Shown: positions 48,313 to 61,199, counted from the stretch's first letter. The stretch: 64,000 bases of DNA from Gordionus sp. m RMFG-2023 (GCF_954871325.1 NC_088775.1:4699475-4763474); one strand, 5' to 3'. Numbers and translations are program-made. Notes: generated by a model from the letters alone, not told the origin.

Positions 48313-50738
48313 CAGTGGTGTCGCTAGGGAGAAGGCGCACCCCCTGAAAAATTTGAGTAGCCCCCTGAAGCAAATTATTTTTTTTAATGGCTCCTTAATA
48401 TACCATCCCTGAATGATTTCTTTTATAATTACATTAAGTAATATATAGATATAATTTTATTATTTAGAAATTAATAAGACTATTTAAATTTTTATTAAAT
48501 GAATACTATTTAAATTATTAAAGTAGATTAATACATACAATTATATTTTCACTGTGTCAGCTTGCAATCAAATTCTGAATTAAAAATATAATATCAATAA
48601 TTCACTAAATATTAATTTAGCCTTAACAGTTGAAGTTTAATTGACTTTTATTATTTAATTTATTATATAAACCTTATTAAATAAATATAATCATATATTA
48701 TTTGAAAATTAGCAAATTTAATATTATAAATAATTAGCCGAGTTCAAAATGACTAATCAATTGTATATTTATTTTTAAATTTTATTATCATACCTATTCC
48801 TAAAAATATTTTCAAGGTCCAAATAAGTATAAGATTTTTTATAAAAAGTAAGTAGACATATAGTTGATAATCCTCTACTATATACAGTTGTTTATAAAAT
48901 ATTAGATAAAATGCCACTTTTATAGACGTATTTGACAGTTATATAATATATTACAGTTAATATTATAATAAATTTTACTAATAAATGGTTTTGATAATAA
49001 ATATAGTAACATTGCTACAAGTATGTAACGCCATTTATTTAGTTATTAATAATTTTAAAAATTGAACATTTTATTATTCATTTTGAAATAGATGTAATAA
49101 ATTTGATTACTTTTCTTCTCTTTTTTTCAAGTGTTTTTAGGAAAGCTATTTTTTTCTTTTTCGAAAAACAGTTTTGAGTTAAATTTTTTATACAAGTATA
49201 TTTTTGATAAGATATAATATACCAAGGTGGTGCGACAATATATAAAATCTTAATTGTTTCAGCATAACATTCTGGTCCTTATTTTATAGTTAGAAAATGT
49301 TACATTTCTAATATAGCATTGCAGTTTAAATAACTCCAGGCTTCAATATATTTGCATAATTATTTCTTCCAAAGATTTTAGGTCAATTTATCTAACCTAA
49401 TAAATTCTGATATTAGCATACATCGTGAGTGTCATTGCTATTACTGCAAATTAAACAGCATCTAATATATGTGTTGCTATGAAATTTAAGATTATTACTT
49501 TTACACACCTATAATTTTAAACATTTAACATTTATTTACATTAATTATTTTAATCTTACTATCATAATCATAATATAAATAATCATAGTATAAACATATT
49601 AAGTATAAACTCTTGAATAAAAGATCATCTCATTTTAACTACAACCCAACTGCTTCAAAAGATCACTTTTGATTGACATTTCATACATATCATAATATTG
49701 ACATTTCATACATATCATAGTATTGACATTTCATACATATCATAATATTGACATTTCATACATATCATAATATTGACATTTCATACATATCATAATATTG
49801 ACATTTCATACATATCATAATATTGACATTTCAATATCATAATATTGACATTTCATACATATCATAATATATATATATATATAAATATATAACAAAACTA
49901 CAACAATTACTACAACGGCTGAGAGCTAATGATTGCATATTTTATTAGATAAACAATAATAGTCAACTGTGTAGTTGTTTATATATCATTTAAAATGGAA
50001 AATAATCTTTTATAAATTTAATATCTCACAATAATTTTCTCGATTACTTATCTAACTTCCATCATTTCATCTAAAAGGAAGCTCTAACTAATATATAGGT
50101 TTATGATTTGGATTGGTCGTTTATACCATCTTCTTCAATAATTATTGATTTGGTTTAGGCGTATAAATTTTTCCTTATTAGTCCATTCTATAAACATTGT
50201 CTAAAATGGTAACAGAGTGTTATATTAGTTTGATAACTTTTGACGATGTAAGTTGCTAAGAATTATAATATTGCATTATGTGGTTTTTAAAAACCATTGT
50301 CAATGTAAGTTGCTAGGAATTATATTATTGCATTTTGTGGTTTTAAAAACCATTGTCAATTGAGGCATATGTATGAAATAATTAATCTTTTTTATCACTT
50401 GTAATTCTTTAGACGCAAATTTTTTTTATATCAGCAATCGAAAGTATTTTATACTGTAAATTTTTGTATTAAAAATATTATTTTTAGAAATATCTTGTAT
50501 TGTTTTAATTATTTATATGCCAGTTTATTTTGTATGCATAATATACATTACAAAATATGAATTTCAAAATAATTGTTCAGAGTTAACAAATTAGTATAAT
50601 ATATCAATATAAACACCAGCCAAAGGTCGGACAAAGGCGGACCGAAGGCCCCTAAAATGGAGGGTATGGGGGTAAAGCCCCTCATAAAAATATTTTTAGT
50701 TGAGCCCCCTGAGATTGTAAGGGCTAGCGACGCCCCTG
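48313..50738. mobile_element. non-autonomous hAT transposon, 2.4 kb
   Basis: Left end CAGTGGTGTCGCTAGGGAG; right end reversed CAGGGGCGTCGCTAGCCC. Exact 8-bp target duplication ATTTTCCT at 48305-48312 and 50739-50746. Both ends carry the GGGGGCT-rich subterminal sequence usual in this hAT group. No transposase frame is visible. The interior holds a 25-base minisatellite and a 60-base tandem pair (about 50237-50355). Confidence 0.93.
49673..49868 (+). repeat. 25-bp minisatellite inside the hAT element
   Basis: About eight units of ATTGACATTTCATACATATC plus ATAAT, nearly identical, one unit shortened. Ends in an (AT)n run. Confidence 0.95.
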
Positions 50739-51164
50739 ATTTTCCTGAGGAGAAGAACAATATTAAGAGTTTTGCTGCTCCAAAAAACTTCTTTAATAGA
50801 TGTATTTTTATTAGAATTTTATCAGCCATTAGTTAATTTTAAAACTAATAAAATTTTATTTTCTACTATAAAAATTTTTATTTAAAATATAGATACGGAA
50901 AAAAGTAATAAAATAAAAAATCTGCAAAGAACATGTTAAATAATTTCAAATATTTATGAAAAATTTTGAATATTTACAAATTATTTCGAATATTGCTAAA
51001 TTATACAAATAATTCTATCAAATAAAGATAAAAAAGTAATTCGACTGTTAATATTATTTTTATTATTCACGTTCGATTCTAATAATTTCATTATTTGTAT
51101 TCGTAAAATATAAATAATTCCTTTTTTTATTATATCTCTAATGTATTAAGATTCAACAGTCATA

Positions 51165-51556
51165 ACTAGATATAAAGGCAATGTCAATCTATTACTATCC
51201 CCAAAGGTTTTAGAAAAATATTTTAGTATTAAAAACTTTTAACTTAGCTTAAAAAAAAAAAATTTAATAGTACCAATTTATTACTAAACCCAAATGTTTT
51301 AGAACAACCTTCTGGTATCAAAAAATGGGCATAAAACAGAGCTTAAAAAATTTTATAATTTTATTCCTGATGGAATATAATAAAATAAAATAAAATAACA
51401 TGGCAGTGCTAATTTATTACTAAACCCAAAAGTTTTAGAAGATCTTTTTAGCATCAAAACTTTAACTAGACCTAAAAAAAAATTTTTTTTAATTTTAATA
51501 AATTTTTTTATTCGTGGAGTAAAATATAAGGGTAATGCCAATATATTACTATACCC
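51165..51556 (+). repeat. satellite-like tandem repeat
   Basis: Diverged units about 90-136 bases long built on TTACTAAACCCAAA, then GTTTTAGAA and TTTTTAGTATCAAAACTTT. Further pieces at 51888-51945, 53320-53416 and 59027-59220 show it was continuous before transposon insertions. Confidence 0.8.
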
Positions 51557-51887
51557 CAATGACATATATAATACCTAGACTGACGATTCATTCATTAAAA
51601 GTGTACATCAATGCAAATCAGCTGGAAACGCCATCTTAGTTAAACTAATCAGTATTAAAATTTTAAACGAATACCTAAATTCCTATATCTGATGCAAACT
51701 TTATTAAAGAATTACCGGATCATCGAGATAATAAGGAAGCAAGTTATCAATTTAATAGTAGTTTTAAACATGAGAAAATTACTATATGTGTTACCAAAAT
51801 GGCGGGTTCACCTGATTTGCTTTTAACGACACTTAAAAATGCATTTTAATGAATGAATCGTCAGTATAAGTATTATAGATGTCATTG
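51557..51887 (+). mobile_element. hAT-type MITE (family B) with perfect TSD, inside satellite
   Basis: CAATGACATATATAATACCT ... AGTATTATAGATGTCATTG, 331 bases. Exact 8-bp duplication CTATACCC at 51549-51556 and 51888-51895. Target is the satellite unit. Confidence 0.94.
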
Positions 51888-51945
51888 CTATACCCAAAGG
51901 TCTTAGAACATGTTTTTAGTATTAAAACTTTGATTAAGGCATTAT

Positions 51946-53319
51946 ATCATATGATGAAAATGCTACAAGTAAAAAAAAAATTCAAAATCTGGCATTGGAA
52001 TTTGAATATACCTCATAGAATATTTAGAAGATATGGAAATCAACATGACAAACGAAATTTAATTATCTATTTGTAAATAATTCTTGTATTCTTTATTTCA
52101 TTTCGTATTATTGATGTGGCAATTTCATGGATTCAAAATAGATAAGATTACTAAATTTATAACACCTTTATAATTATAATCTCATTACTCACTTTATTTT
52201 ACCTTCTTCCAAATTTCTTAACTATTAAAATACATTTTTTTTTATACTAATTCATTATACTCCTCTTATTAAACTAAATAATACACTAATTTAATTTACT
52301 TTTTAAATTAATTATTTTCTCTTAATTCCGAAATTCAATTAAACTACTATTTCTTAACTTATATTTTATTCAAATATCCTTTTACGAAGCTTGGCTAATA
52401 GTTATTATATTTTATCGATTATATTTATTTATATTTATATGTAGCGATATTTTATCGATGATATTTTTGTTGACATATTTTATTTTTGTATTATTATTTT
52501 GTTTATTAATAGACATTATATAAGTGAAAAAAATTTTTTTTTATATTTTAAATTAGTAAAATCAGATTGAAAATTTAACAAAAGATTTTAAAGTAAAATA
52601 AATGTATTTGGTATTTGATCTGATTTAAAAACCCGGCATAAATTATTTAAATCAGTAAATTAGTATTAGTAAAGAGTACCATCAAGTCACCTTTCAACCA
52701 CCATTTTTTATTTATCTTTTAACCATCATACTTTAACAAGTTATTCCAATTTCTAAAAATATTTAAAAAAAATAAATAAAAATAAAAAAACGTTTTTTTA
52801 ATTTAGAACATTATACTTTTAACCTATTTTTTTACATCTCTTTATTTATCTTTTACATAAACTTACTTTCCCAAACACGTTTTTTCATTATTATAAATTA
52901 TTATGTTTATTATTAAATTTTTTATTAATTTTTAATATCTACTCTATGTCCACCATATTTTTTATTTATTCTTATAATATTATTTATTAATTTTAATTTA
53001 CCTTCCAATAAATAAGTAATATCCAAATAACATTATTTTATATTTTTACATAATAATTTAATATTTACAAATTTCTAACTAAATTTATTAAATTAAAATA
53101 ATTATTAAAATTTATAAGTTTTTTGGAAGAAGGGCCTTTCTTTTTTATTCTTATATTCTACTTCTTTCTCTGCTTTATTTATTACTAAACATATATATAT
53201 ATATCGCTTGGGTGTAGTTCCACCCTCATATAACCTCATATCTGGGTTACAAGGTTTGTTTGTATCCATGAGAAAAAAAAATCGGCATAGGATGGGCCTT
53301 CAAGGTCTCTGACCAACAT
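51946..53319. other. AT-rich, nothing recognised
   Basis: No supported feature; extreme A/T content. Confidence 0.5.
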
Positions 53320-53933
53320 GTAAATAAATATTAAAAAGTTTTAATTAGGCTTAAAACAAACTTTTTTAAAATTCTCATATTTATTTTTTTCATAAAGTAA
53401 AATTTATTACTAAGCCCAGCGTCTACATGGCCGGGGGGGGGGGGAGACAAATGCCTCCAAAATATATTAGCATTTTTGGGGGTAGGTATCGATTTTAAGG
53501 GGTTGATATTAATTTTTTGGGGGTAGGCATTATTTTTTTGGGGGTAGGTATTGATTTTTGGTGGGTAATTTTTGATTTGAATTATAATCTTTTTTTAATC
53601 CATTAATTGATACGATTATGATGGTTATCGTTTGATTTTCTGAAAAATGTCAATTAAAGTAAAGATATTTGTCAATTAATAAATAATATAAATTTTCTTT
53701 GTCAACGATTTTCATTTAGCATTTTATCAAGTTAATATTTACACATTTCCTATTTGGTACTTTTCTTAGAGGTTAATATATTTATATTATGTTTTTTAAT
53801 AAATTTATAGATTTTAGCAGGATAAATTTTAGGTAATTTTTTGAGTCATGCATAAAAATATATATCAGCAAGCAAAGAATAATAAAAAACATAATATGTA
53901 AAAAATTATATTATAATAATTATTTCTTTCTAG

Positions 53934-54196
53934 ATGCCAAGTAACAAAACCATATTTAAAGTTAAGTGCAATATTAAAAATTGCAAAACTTCTAAAATAA
54001 GAAGTGACAAGATACATGAACATTATAAACATAAACATCCTCATGTCAAGCCAGCTGATATGAAATTTACAAAGGTAGCCATCAAAAGAGATAATAATAA
54101 TTGGGTATCTTTAAATTGTGATATTCCATATAATATCACAAATGGAGTTGAAACCCAGTTGCAAAAAAAGACAATAACATCTTACTTCCAAAAAGT
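53934..54196 (+). CDS. hAT transposase N-terminal zinc-finger exon
   Basis: MPSNKTIFKVKCNIKNCKTS, then HEHYKHKHPHVKP. The CNIKNC and HEHYKHKH pairing looks like a C2H2-type DNA-binding finger, as at the N-terminus of many hAT transposases. Donor CAAAAA/GTAATA. Attachment to the downstream exons is likely but the joining phase is unresolved. Confidence 0.62.
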
Positions 54197-55109
54197 AATA
54201 TTTTTATTTATTATTGTAACTATAAATTTGTGAATTAATAGAAACTGATTTAAAATTTTACCAGAATAAAATTAATATTAAAGTAGTCAGGGTATAGAGA
54301 AAATAAATTATATATATTATTATTTAATGTTTTTTAACTGTTTATCACACTATTTTTATATCTATATATACTTTATAAAGTTCAATTTAACAATATGTTT
54401 AATAAGTTAATAATAATAATTTAAAACCAAAGTATTAAAAAAACTTATTAAGTTAATATAATGTAGTAAAATAAGGTAATGTTAATTTCTAGGAATTTTT
54501 TAATTTAAATCTTTTCATCTTTAATTGAATTAAGACTTCAAATTCTTTTACTTTTTTTTAAATATAAATCTTATAAAATATGATTTGGAATCAACTATTT
54601 TCAAAATGTTATCTGTGTGAGTTTCATCCCCTTTATTTACATTATGTGTTATATTAGCTATGTTTATTATCATTGTTTTATTTAGCTATTAGAATTTCTT
54701 TAGATAATATACTTTCATCATGAATTTCACAATTTTATTTATACTTAATATTGTTTTTATTTTTATAGTCATTATAATATTGTTTTATGATTTCTTCATG
54801 TGATCGCAGTTTTATATTAATCTGCATCTATCATGCCTATGAATCTTTCAAGTATATTTTAAAAATGTTTCTACATGATCTAACAAAGTCATATTGATGT
54901 TTATGATTATTGCGTTCAAAATATGTGAATTCCCTTTGTCTACATTCACTTGTGCTTTACCTATTACTTGTATCATCTTTCCATTGTAACCTGATAACTT
55001 TATGTTGGACTTCATAATATTTTTAATACCTGTTTTCTCAATCATCATGTAGAATTAAAACATTTATTAAAAACTTAATTATAATGTAGTTAAAAAAAAT
55101 TATCATTTG

Positions 55110-55850
55110 CCTAAAAATTTATTAAAAATATAGTTATCATAAGGAAAGAAATTACCTCTTTATTTATAGAAAATCTCAGTTATTGAAGATTCACAAATTG
55201 TATTATCTCCTCATCCAATCCCCAGTTCCAGTGAGGTGTTTACTTTGTATGATGAGGTATTTAATTTAAATATGAATTATATGATAACTTTTGAAAGAAA
55301 TAAATTATGATTATGAGGTTAATTAAATATTTCCAACCTTTATTAAAAACTTAATTATAATGTAGTTAAGAATAAAATGACCATTTGACTAAAATTTTAT
55401 TAAAAATATGTTTTTCATAAGTAAACAAGTTATACTCTTTATAGCAAATCTCCAATATTGAAGATTCACAAATTGTATTATCTTCTCATCCAATCCCCAG
55501 TTCCAGTGAGGCGCTTACTTTGCATGATGAGGTATTTAATTTAAATACGAATTATATGATAACTTTTGAAGAAAATAAATTAGGACATTTAAATATTTCC
55601 AACATTTATTGATTAACTTAATTATAATGTAGCAAATGACCATTTGGCTGTAATTATATTAAAAATAGATTTTCATAAGTAAACAAATTATACTCATTAT
55701 TTATAGCAAATCTCCAATATTGATTCACAAATTGTATTATCTCCTCATCCAATCCCCGGTTCTAGTGATGCACTTACTTTGCATGAGGCATTATATTTAA
55801 ATAAAATTTATATAATGACTTTTGAAGGGAATAAATTATGAGGATATTCA
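55110..55850 (+). repeat. three tandem units, each with an exon-like block
   Basis: Three diverged units of about 230-270 bases. Each holds a conserved block of about 68 bases (open as SQIVLSPHPIPSSSEVFTLY-like) after GAAG or TTG and, in the first two, ending GATGAG/GTATTT. The surrounding AT-rich parts diverge more. Block length is not a multiple of three. Confidence 0.72.
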
Positions 55851-55918
55851 AAGTCCAAGTTTTATTCAGCTATACAAAAAAAGGAACCAAATGACCCTTT
55901 TCACTTTATATTATTTAG

Positions 55919-56008
55919 GATGACAAATATTTTGATAAATTTCATAATTGCTGTAGGCCCTTGTCAGCCATGTACAAATAAATTTCAATATCCTGTTACT
56001 AACAAGAG
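55919..56008 (+). CDS. hAT transposase TTF-type exon
   Basis: After TTATTTAG the frame reads MTNILINFIIAVGPCQPCTN and KFQYPVTNKR. GPCQP...F.YP is the signature opening of the TTF-type zinc-binding domain in this transposase group. Donor AAGAG/GTTTTA, phase 2, joins exactly to 56091. Confidence 0.8.
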
Positions 56009-56090
56009 GTTTTAAATAATATTTATTTTCATTAATTTTTACCCATCCATTATTTCTATACCAATATATTTTTTTTTACTTTTTAAACAG

Positions 56091-57186
56091 GAGCATGAAT
56101 ATAACCTATTATAGAAAGGTTAATATAGATGGTTCCCTCAATTCCAGAAATTGGCTATCTTATAGCACTACTTTAGACAAAGTCTTTTGTCTATATTGTA
56201 TTATGTTTGGTGGCCCTAAGTCCAATACTTTTTGGACTCAACATGGGGTAAATAATTGGAAAAACATAAAGCGTGACTTAGAGAGACACGAAGCATCTTC
56301 TCTTCATAAAGATTGTGAATATGCAAACATGACTTGGCTTGCAAATAAACGCATTCAAGATCATTTGCTATCAAATATGCTTGATATAATCATGGAAAAT
56401 CCTAATATAGTTCATAATATTATCAATGCCATTATGTACCTTATAAAATGTAATATAGCCTTTTGGGGTTCTAATTCGAATGAAGGTAATTTTATGTGTC
56501 TCATAAAATTAATGGCAAAAACGGTTCCAACTTTACGTGCATACATGGATAACAACGAAAAATTGCGGAGAAAAAAATCAGATAAAATTTCGAGACCTTA
56601 TATAAATTTACTGTCATATGGCCACGTGAAAAAAATAACTGAAATTTTTAAGATAAAAATAACAAAAAGCATTATTCACAATTAAAGAGAATCGTGCCTA
56701 TAGCATCATATTAGATGGAACTGATGTGTCTAAAAAAGAATGCATAGCTTTGCTTGTACGGTATATAGAAGATGATCTGCATCCACATTCTGTAGAAAGG
56801 ATCATACATGTTTTTACAACATCAGAAACCACTGGGGAAAATATAAAGAAACATGTTTTTTCTAAGTTTAATGATCTTGGTCTTCCTCTTGATTATTTGG
56901 TTGGACAAAGTATGGATGGTGCAGGGAATATAAGAGGAGTATACAAAGGAATGCAGGCTTTAATATTGAAAGAGGCTCCAAAAGCCATCTATATTTGGTG
57001 CCATGCACATCGGCTAAATTTAGTAGTTGCTCATGTTTGTGGATGCAAAATTGAAATGAAAAAGGCAATGGGAATATTAGATGAGTTATATAATTTTATG
57101 AATGGAGTTAGACGTCAAGGTGTGTTTGTTAAATATCAAATGAGAAAGTCCAAGAAATCTCTTAAAAGAATTAAAAACACAACAAG
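56091..57186 (+). pseudogene. hAT transposase central exon
   Basis: Continues the TTF domain: NWLSYSTTLDKVFCLYCIMF, then ERHEASSLHKDCEYANMTW. After 56660 the catalytic core follows: SIILDGTDVSKKECIALLVR, GQSMDGAGNIRGVYKGMQA and WCHAHRLNLVVAHVC, matching the ZMYM/DUF4371-like hAT core (…DETTDVS…, GxxxDGAxNMxG, HCxAHxLNL). One single-base frame slip in an A run near 56663 separates the two halves. It ends at a donor AAG/GTAAAT of a 46-base intron. Confidence 0.88.
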
Positions 57187-57232
57187 GTAAATAAAATATT
57201 TTTAATGAAACTTGAAACTTATATATTTTCAG

Positions 57233-57522
57233 AAATTGGTCATCATCCTACAAATCTGTAGAAATCTTTTTAGATGTTTATGAACATATTTTAGCATCAT
57301 TAGTTGAATTAAAAGATTCTAATGACCCAAGCACCTCTTCCATTGCCGATGGGTTATTATCAAGAATTAAAGATGAAAATTTTATATTAAGTCTTTTTAT
57401 TTTGAAAGAAATATTGAAATGTACACATGAGGCTTGTATTGAAATGCAGGCAGTTGGTAATGATTTGGCTTTGGTAACCAAATTAATACAACATACAAAA
57501 AATAAATTACAAAAACTAAAAG
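57233..57522 (+). CDS. hAT transposase exon after the 46-bp intron
   Basis: Acceptor TATTTTCAG, then NWSSYKSVEIFLDVYEHILA and on to VTKLIQHTKNKLQKLK. Fully open, phase 2 to 1, helical insert region of the hAT core. The next exon (57566) begins in matching phase. Confidence 0.8.
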
Positions 57523-57565
57523 GTTAATATTAGTTACTATTTCTATAAATAATTTTAAAATATAG

Positions 57566-57707
57566 CTAATGGAGACAATATATTTTTAAAATTACATTCC
57601 TTATCTAATAGTTTTTTGAAAAAGAATAATGTAATAACTGATTTGTATAATATGAAATCAATATTCAAATTGGATCAAACAGAATTCAATAATTATGTTG
57701 AACAAAA
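57566..57707 (+). CDS. hAT transposase short exon
   Basis: Acceptor AAATATAG, then NGDNIFLKLHSLSNSFLKKN to NNYVEQKK, in phase with the preceding exon. The 3' boundary is uncertain because the obvious GTTGAA donor gives the wrong phase to the next exon. Confidence 0.6.
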
Positions 57708-57759
57708 AAAAACAAGTTGAATAAATTAAAAAAATTTAAATTATTATTTATTATTATAG

Positions 57760-58528
57760 ATATAGAACGGAAATATTTTTCCCTGTTCTAAATGCAATAA
57801 TTAATCACCTAAATGATCGATTTAATTATGATTGTTTAAATTTTTTATCACAGATATCCATTTTTACTCCCGCTGGAATTATGGATAATGAAAAAATAGA
57901 AGGATGGCAAATATCCGAAATTTGTAATACTTATCAATTGGATGTCCAAAACATTGTTGATGAATATAATGATTTTCGCTCTTTATATTTGGAGTCTCAA
58001 TCAATCATTTTTTGCGAAGATCTTTTAAAAGTTAAAAAGAATGACGCGTTATATATTGATGAAAGTAATTTATTGATATTTTATTTGTAATTGTATATAA
58101 TTAAAGGTATTGCAAACGATCAAATTACCAAAGAAAATATCAACAGCGAAATCATGACCAAAATAAAAAAATGGATAAAATTTTCTTTTATATTACCATA
58201 CCGACTTTTAAATCAATTAAATTCTTATTCAAATTTAAATTTATTATATAAATATTTATTAACCCTTCCTACAACTTCCTGTTCAGCCGAAAGAGCCATG
58301 AGCAAAGTAAAAATTAACAAAACTTGAATGCGGAATAAAATTTCGGACCCATTTTTGGAAAATTTACTGTTAATATCCAGCGAAATTGATGTTTTTGAAA
58401 AATTTACAATTGATGATATTATAATTTGCTTTAACATCAATAAGGTTATCCAAATTATTAATAAAATAATTAATGTATCTTTTTCACAGCGAATATATAG
58501 GCTTTTAAATAATGTATATTTAATTTAA
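57760..58528 (+). pseudogene. hAT transposase C-terminal exon with dimerisation domain
   Basis: YRTEIFFPVLNAIINHLNDR and FTPAGI lead into the hAT dimerisation domain LTLPTTSCSAERAMSKVKIN and KISDPFLENLLLISSE (family form LP.TSCSAERSFS..K..K..LRN.M...RL..L.LLS). Two in-frame stops, TAA at 58088-58090 and TGA at 58325-58327, interrupt it; the TGA stands where this family usually has Trp. The frame is otherwise open. Confidence 0.87.
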
Positions 58529-59026
58529 CATTTTATAATTTCAATGCAAAATATACTATAATTCATTTTATTCTAATATTTTATATAATAGCTCTATTTA
58601 CAATACATGTTTTTAATTATGTGGAATCAAGCTAAATATACCTCTTTAAATTTATTCGTCTTATATTTTTTACAATATTTTAGATCTTTTTCATAGAAAT
58701 ATTAATATGTTATCTCATTTAATTCACTTATATATATTTTATGAAAATAAAGTGAATACCAAATTATGAAAAGATTGATTTAAATAAAAGTTCATTATCA
58801 CTTACAAATTTTTAAATTTTTTTTCCCTAAATAGGCTTGAAAGATTGTAAATAGAATTATGTTGTAAGGTTATAAATGGTGGCAGATAAGATTTTTTAAA
58901 TAAAATCACTATACCATCGTAGGTCTGTAAATTTCGCGGCCGAAGGCTGCAGGATTTTTTTTAGGTAAGTATGGGTAGATTTTGGAGGGGTTTGCCTCCA
59001 TCAAATTTTCTGCCATGTAGACGCTG

Positions 59027-59220
59027 ACTAAGCCCATAGATTAGACAAAAACATTTAACTAGGCCTTATAAAAATCTTCACGATTTTTTTCCTCGTGGAA
59101 TAAAATATAATGTCAGTGCCAATTAATTACTAGACAAGAGGTTTTAGAATATCTTTTTATTATCAAATACTTTGAACTAGGCTTAAAACAAACTAATTTT
59201 AATTTTTTATATATTTTGCT
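59027..59220 (+). repeat. satellite-like tandem repeat, right remainder
   Basis: Resumes the unit after the hAT insertion (ACTAAGCCCATAG; then GTGCCAATTAATTACTAG, GAGGTTTTAGAATATC). Confidence 0.78.
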
Positions 59221-61199
59221 CCCAGAGAGCCGACTTATCTGGCAAACCTAAAGGGAAGCCGACCTGAATCAAATAAGATCAATTGGGTCGGGTCAGATCC
59301 ATAGCTAAATGGGTTGGCACAAGTTAAAGGTCGTTTTTTTCGGCTCAAACCTTCCTGGGTTTTCGGCCAAGCCGATTTGCCCCAGCAAATTAACAACACT
59401 ACCCTCTCCTCAACCATGTAAAAATAGATAGACAAGGATTACAGACATTTATTTAAAAAAAAAATGTTTATCACAATTTATCATTATACATATATAATTT
59501 TTCGATAAAAGTTAATTGTATATTAAAAACATTTATATATTATTTCAACAAGAAAATAAATCTTATTAATCAATTTAATAGAAATTTAACATATAAATTT
59601 TCATTATGTTAACTTATAAACTGAAAACATAATACAAAAGATAAATATATAATATTACTACAGATACTAAAAAATAAACAAAATAAAAGAGAGAAAGAAT
59701 TTAAATTTAATACTCTACAAAAAATAATAAATTTTTTGAAGAAAGGGCTAAACTCCTCCTCAAAATTTGAAAAGGGTGCTAGAAATCCTAAGAAATAACC
59801 CGTAGGCGTACATCCCCCTCCTCCCCAACTTTTAGTTTCATTTTTTTAAATATATCTTTCTTATATAATTGATTAAATTTTGATATATAATTTTAATTTA
59901 CTTTACTTAATTTTTTATATAAAATATCAGAATTGTGAATAGATTTTAACTAAAGGTTTAAATATAAATAAATATAAATAAATTTTTATTAAATTTTAGA
60001 TTAAAATTTTGTAATTATATAAACTATTATTGAAATTAAATTTGAATTTATTAAATAATAAAATATATAGAAAATATGTTTAGTTCTATCTATAATTTTA
60101 AATTTTATAATTGCGGACCTTTTATAAAATATATCAATTAAAATAACAATTCTGGTAAGGAAATAGTCATTATGTCAGAAGATATTGGTAAATTATTTTT
60201 GATCTTTATATCAAATCATATTTTTAAAGTATAATATTTCCTATTAGAGGAATTAAACATTCAAAATAATTTTATTTTAAATTAAGAATATGACATTTTT
60301 GGAGTTTTTTTGATAATGTATATGTAAAACATGTTATACTAATAACTTGAAATTTTGAACAAAGTATATAATATAGTTAAAATAACCTTATAAAATAAAT
60401 AAATTGATATCATTTCTATTATAAATTAGATATCCAATATAGTTTAAAACAGCAACTATTGAGTAATATCATTGTATTTTTTGTAGTTATGCAAATTTTC
60501 TGCTCTTAGTTGCTAATTATAATGCTATGGTACCTTGTTCTATTAGCAGATTTTATTTTTTACAAAAATGTTATATTATAACTACAAATTATATAATTAT
60601 CACATCTCTCTAAGAAGCTGCATTAAGTAAAATAATAAAAATATATAACAGGGTATAATACATAATTAGTATTTGTGTTTAAGTTGAAATATTATGAGAT
60701 TATAAGAAATATTTTATTTTTAATAATGATTAAATATAGATAATGAATATTTAAAAAATGATAATATATTAGCACATAATGGCAAAAAAATTATTTGGCT
60801 TAGCTCAATCCAATGATATAATTGGAAAAATATAAGATAACCATTATCTAAAAGGCATTGTGAGATCATTTGAAGGAAATGAATAAATCAATAATATAAA
60901 GTATAATCTAATGGAGATTATAAGAAATATTTTATTTTTAAAATTTAAGACCATGAAGATAGACAGATAATGATGTCCAGATTAGATTTTTATTTTTGGT
61001 AGTTAAAAATTTTTAACTTTTGGATGACTTTTGATATGCTAATATTTAATGAAAATCAAATTTTTTATAAAAAAATAGTGTTATTATAGACCCTATTTTG
61101 AAATTTTGTTAAAAAGATGGGTATATGCATAGTTTGTTCTAGTTCTATGGGTATACAAGTTAGGACAAATGAATCCTAAAATATTAAGGAAGTAAAAGT
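59221..61199. other. AT-rich, one possible hAT-like fragment
   Basis: 59221-59402 is GC-richer (GGGTCGGGTCAGATCC, GGTTTTCGGCCAAGCCGATT) and ends AATTAACAACACTA, a hAT-like terminus; no second end was identified. The rest is featureless. Confidence 0.4.

Larger units (their letters stand above)
53417..59026 (+). mobile_element. near-complete hAT transposon, 5.6 kb
   Basis: Inverted ends CAGCGTCTACATGGC (53417) and GCCATGTAGACGCTG (to 59026), with an exact 8-bp target duplication ACTAAGCC at 53409-53416 and 59027-59034. It carries a multi-exon transposase of the TTF/ZMYM-like hAT type on the plus strand, from a zinc-finger exon at 53934 to a C-terminal dimerisation domain ending at 58528. Perfect flanks and only a few lesions point to a young insertion, probably inactive here. 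Confidence 0.96.

Noticed and set aside
50548-50829. 93-codon minus-strand frame at the right end of the hAT element
   Set aside because: Spans the element end and target duplication and continues into flanking DNA, so it is fortuitous.
54848-55048. 66-codon minus-strand frame inside the hAT transposon
   Set aside because: Antisense to the element's gene with no recognisable domain.
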